Below are positions 23,470 to 24,659 of a DNA stretch of 24,659 nt, piece after piece. Position 1 is the stretch's first letter. Every line of letters begins with the position of its first letter. The stretch is from an uncultured Neomegalonema sp. Its GTDB lineage: Bacteria > Pseudomonadota > Alphaproteobacteria > Rhodobacterales > Rhodobacteraceae. The position numbers and the translations under genes are program-made. The notes beneath the pieces were generated by a model that was not told where the DNA came from, searched no databases, and worked only from the letters and a program-made list of their open reading frames with translations. The stretch spans positions 1 through 24,659 of the forward strand of contig CALGNW010000278.1 of assembly GCA_937958345.1 (NCBI GenBank), given 5' to 3'.

Positions 23470-24348
23470 CTAACTCTCACCAGTAGTGTGGACCCGCGCC
23501 AGCGCCCAAAAGTCCTGCTCACTGAGGATGCTAATTTCGTGGCCTTCAGTGATTAATTTCTCTGCCTTCCGATGCTTAGAGCTTTTTGAATATCCGTTCA
23601 AAAGAGACGCATCTTGGATACCAACGCAAAGGAAAGTCGTTTTCTTAGTAACGTTATTTTGTACGTCAAAGCCTAGTTTCTGCGCTTCATCGGCAGCGGT
23701 CGCCCGCTTGACGGCAAGTTGTCCGGTAAAGACAATTTTCTCGCCAAAAAACGCTGCTTCCCGATCACCCTCTCGACGGAAATCTGCCGACTTGACCGTC
23801 ACATCTCCGATCGGAAATTTCACTGCTTCAACCCACTCGGTTAAAGGGCGCCCAGACTCCATGACCGCTAGATCGGCGATTTTTGCTGCCGCAGAAGCAT
23901 CAGAAAGAGCATCGTGGTGTTCCAGCGGAATTGAAAAATGATCTGCTAAATTCGCTAGGCCGTAACCACGATGCGCGAATTCTGACCAAGTCCGCCGGAC
24001 GATCTTCGTCGTGTCCAGCCAATGGCATTCGATTGGATCAAGTTCATAAGCGTCGTAGCAACGAGCAAATGCGGTTCGATCAAAGTGCCCGTGATGAACA
24101 ACAACAGCTTCTGACAACAACTGCGTTATTCGCGGAAACACTTCAGAGAAGGTTGGCTTATCTCGAACCGCTTCAGGTTCAATCCCGTGAATTTCAACGT
24201 TATAAGGATCAAAATAAGCGTTGGGATTGATCAAACTAGACCAGCTTTCGATCTGATCCGCACCTCTGTGGTGAACCAGTCCGATCTGACAAATTGACGA
24301 ATAGTCTGCGTTTGCAGTTTCGACATCCAATGCCCAGAAGCTCTCCAT
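23470..24348 (-). CDS. DnaQ-like 3'-5' exonuclease with C-terminal BRCT domain
   Basis: 292 residues. The N-terminal DEDDh exonuclease domain (about 1-165) has Asp8 and Glu10 in ALDVET, Asp90 in HGHFD, and His145/Asp150 in HDALSDA, so all five catalytic residues are present. A BRCT domain follows at about 200-285 (FFGEKIVFTGQL, VTKKTTFLCVGI, KAEKLI, SEQDFWAL), like those in NAD-dependent DNA ligases. A role in DNA trimming or repair is inferred. AGGAG lies ten bases before the ATG. Three sampled 60-base lines count 42-48% G+C, against 68% in a sampled line of the gene next to it, which suggests acquisition by transfer. Confidence 0.9.
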   Translation of the reverse strand: MESFWALDVETANADYSSICQIGLVHHRGADQIESWSSLINPNAYFDPYNVEIHGIEPEAVRDKPTFSEVFPRITQLLSEAVVVHHGHFDRTAFARCYDAYELDPIECHWLDTTKIVRRTWSEFAHRGYGLANLADHFSIPLEHHDALSDASAAAKIADLAVMESGRPLTEWVEAVKFPIGDVTVKSADFRREGDREAAFFGEKIVFTGQLAVKRATAADEAQKLGFDVQNNVTKKTTFLCVGIQDASLLNGYSKSSKHRKAEKLITEGHEISILSEQDFWALARVHTTGES

Positions 24349-24428
24349 GCTGTTGTAACTCCTGCTTCAACACGATCCCTCTAATAATTTACCTCACCCG
24401 CAAAGGTTGGACAATAGAATATATTCGC

Positions 24429-24439
24429 GCAATAATTGC
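24429..24439. other. Short palindrome in the exonuclease upstream gap
   Basis: GCAATAATTGC (five-base arms, one-base centre) lies in the AT-rich 122-base gap between the exonuclease start and the end of the TRIC-like gene. It could be an operator, but five-base arms are weak evidence. Confidence 0.25.
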
Positions 24440-24470
24440 TCAGACTTACCCCCAACAAAACCCTCTGCCG

Positions 24471-24659
24471 TCACCACTCCCGCCCCGGCCTCGCCTTATA
24501 TCGCGGCAGGCTCCAGTGCCGCAAAATCGCGCCCGCGCGCAGCACAAATCCCGTGATGATCCCCGCACTCACCGACACCCAGACCGGCAGGCCCAGCGCC
24601 GCGCCGCCGACATAAACCGCCGCCGCCGACAGCGCGGCGGTCGCGTAAATTTCCTGCTT
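24471..24659 (-). CDS. TRIC/UPF0126 family membrane protein, 3' end only
   Basis: The last 62 residues of a membrane protein whose start lies beyond the right edge. It begins KQEIYATAALSAAAVYVGGA, continues through a hydrophobic stretch (VWVSVSAGIITGFVLRAGAI) and ends HWSLPRYKARPGREW. The EIYATAA motif, the closing helix with Arg, and the final WSLPxY are typical of the repeat ends of the UPF0126 (YadS/YicG, prokaryotic TRIC-type cation channel) family. The stop is TGA at 24473-24471. G+C returns to the high value of the main chromosome here. Confidence 0.8.
   Translation of the reverse strand, partial: KQEIYATAALSAAAVYVGGAALGLPVWVSVSAGIITGFVLRAGAILRHWSLPRYKARPGREW

Overview
The window reads as ordinary chromosomal DNA of an alphaproteobacterium. 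The pointers are a (2S)-methylsuccinyl-CoA dehydrogenase of the ethylmalonyl-CoA pathway, a GapR/DUF2312 nucleoid protein, an OlsB-type ornithine acyltransferase, the ftsE-ftsX-plsC cluster opposite an MJ0042 zinc-ribbon protein, and lysA followed by a TIGR02302/DUF4175 gene with an lptM-like lipoprotein nearby. Most genes are G+C-rich and tightly packed. I cannot fix the order or genus. No tRNA, rRNA, CRISPR array, phage gene or transposase was seen, and no stretch above 300 bases lacks a gene.

Layout, left to right. (1) 1-2115, plus strand: the 3' part of mcd, then a lipoprotein with two META domains. (2) 2116-4375, minus strand: ftsE, ftsX and plsC, joined by overlapping stop and start codons. 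(3) 4637-8072, plus strand: a membrane-anchored zinc-ribbon protein, then an ABC exporter (ATPase and large permease). (4) 8122-12130, minus strand: lysA and a large DUF4175 membrane protein with a Gln/Gly repeat tract. (5) 12226-14442, plus strand: a membrane protein fused to a spermidine-synthase-like domain, lying between lysA and a tiny LptM-like lipoprotein gene (14434-14607, minus). (6) 14637-17254, minus strand: gapR, then a UbiH-type hydroxylase, a HAD nucleotidase and msrB; the last three are joined by ATGA overlaps. (7) 17398-18710, plus strand: olsB and a small proline-rich exported protein. (8) 18712-20609, minus strand: an alpha/beta hydrolase overlapping a fasciclin-domain lipoprotein gene. 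(9) 20704-22348, plus strand: a DUF4177-like protein and an isobutyryl-CoA-dehydrogenase-like enzyme. (10) 22554-23243, minus strand: an Arg-rich protein of unknown family, with a palindrome across its predicted promoter. (11) 23244-24470: intergenic palindromic repeats and a noticeably AT-richer exonuclease-BRCT gene. (12) 24471-24659, minus strand: the 3' end of a TRIC/UPF0126 membrane protein.

Functionally, the genes cover carbon assimilation (mcd, second acyl-CoA dehydrogenase), envelope and division (ftsEX, plsC, olsB, lptM-like, DUF4175, lipoproteins), lysine synthesis, quinone synthesis, oxidative repair (msrB) and nucleoid organisation (gapR). I found no clear new multi-gene system. 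The best leads are the oppositely oriented gene between lptM and lysA with competing hairpins at its 5' side, the AT-rich exonuclease-BRCT gene beside palindromic repeats, the 15-bp operator-like palindrome, and the coupled hydrolase/fasciclin pair.
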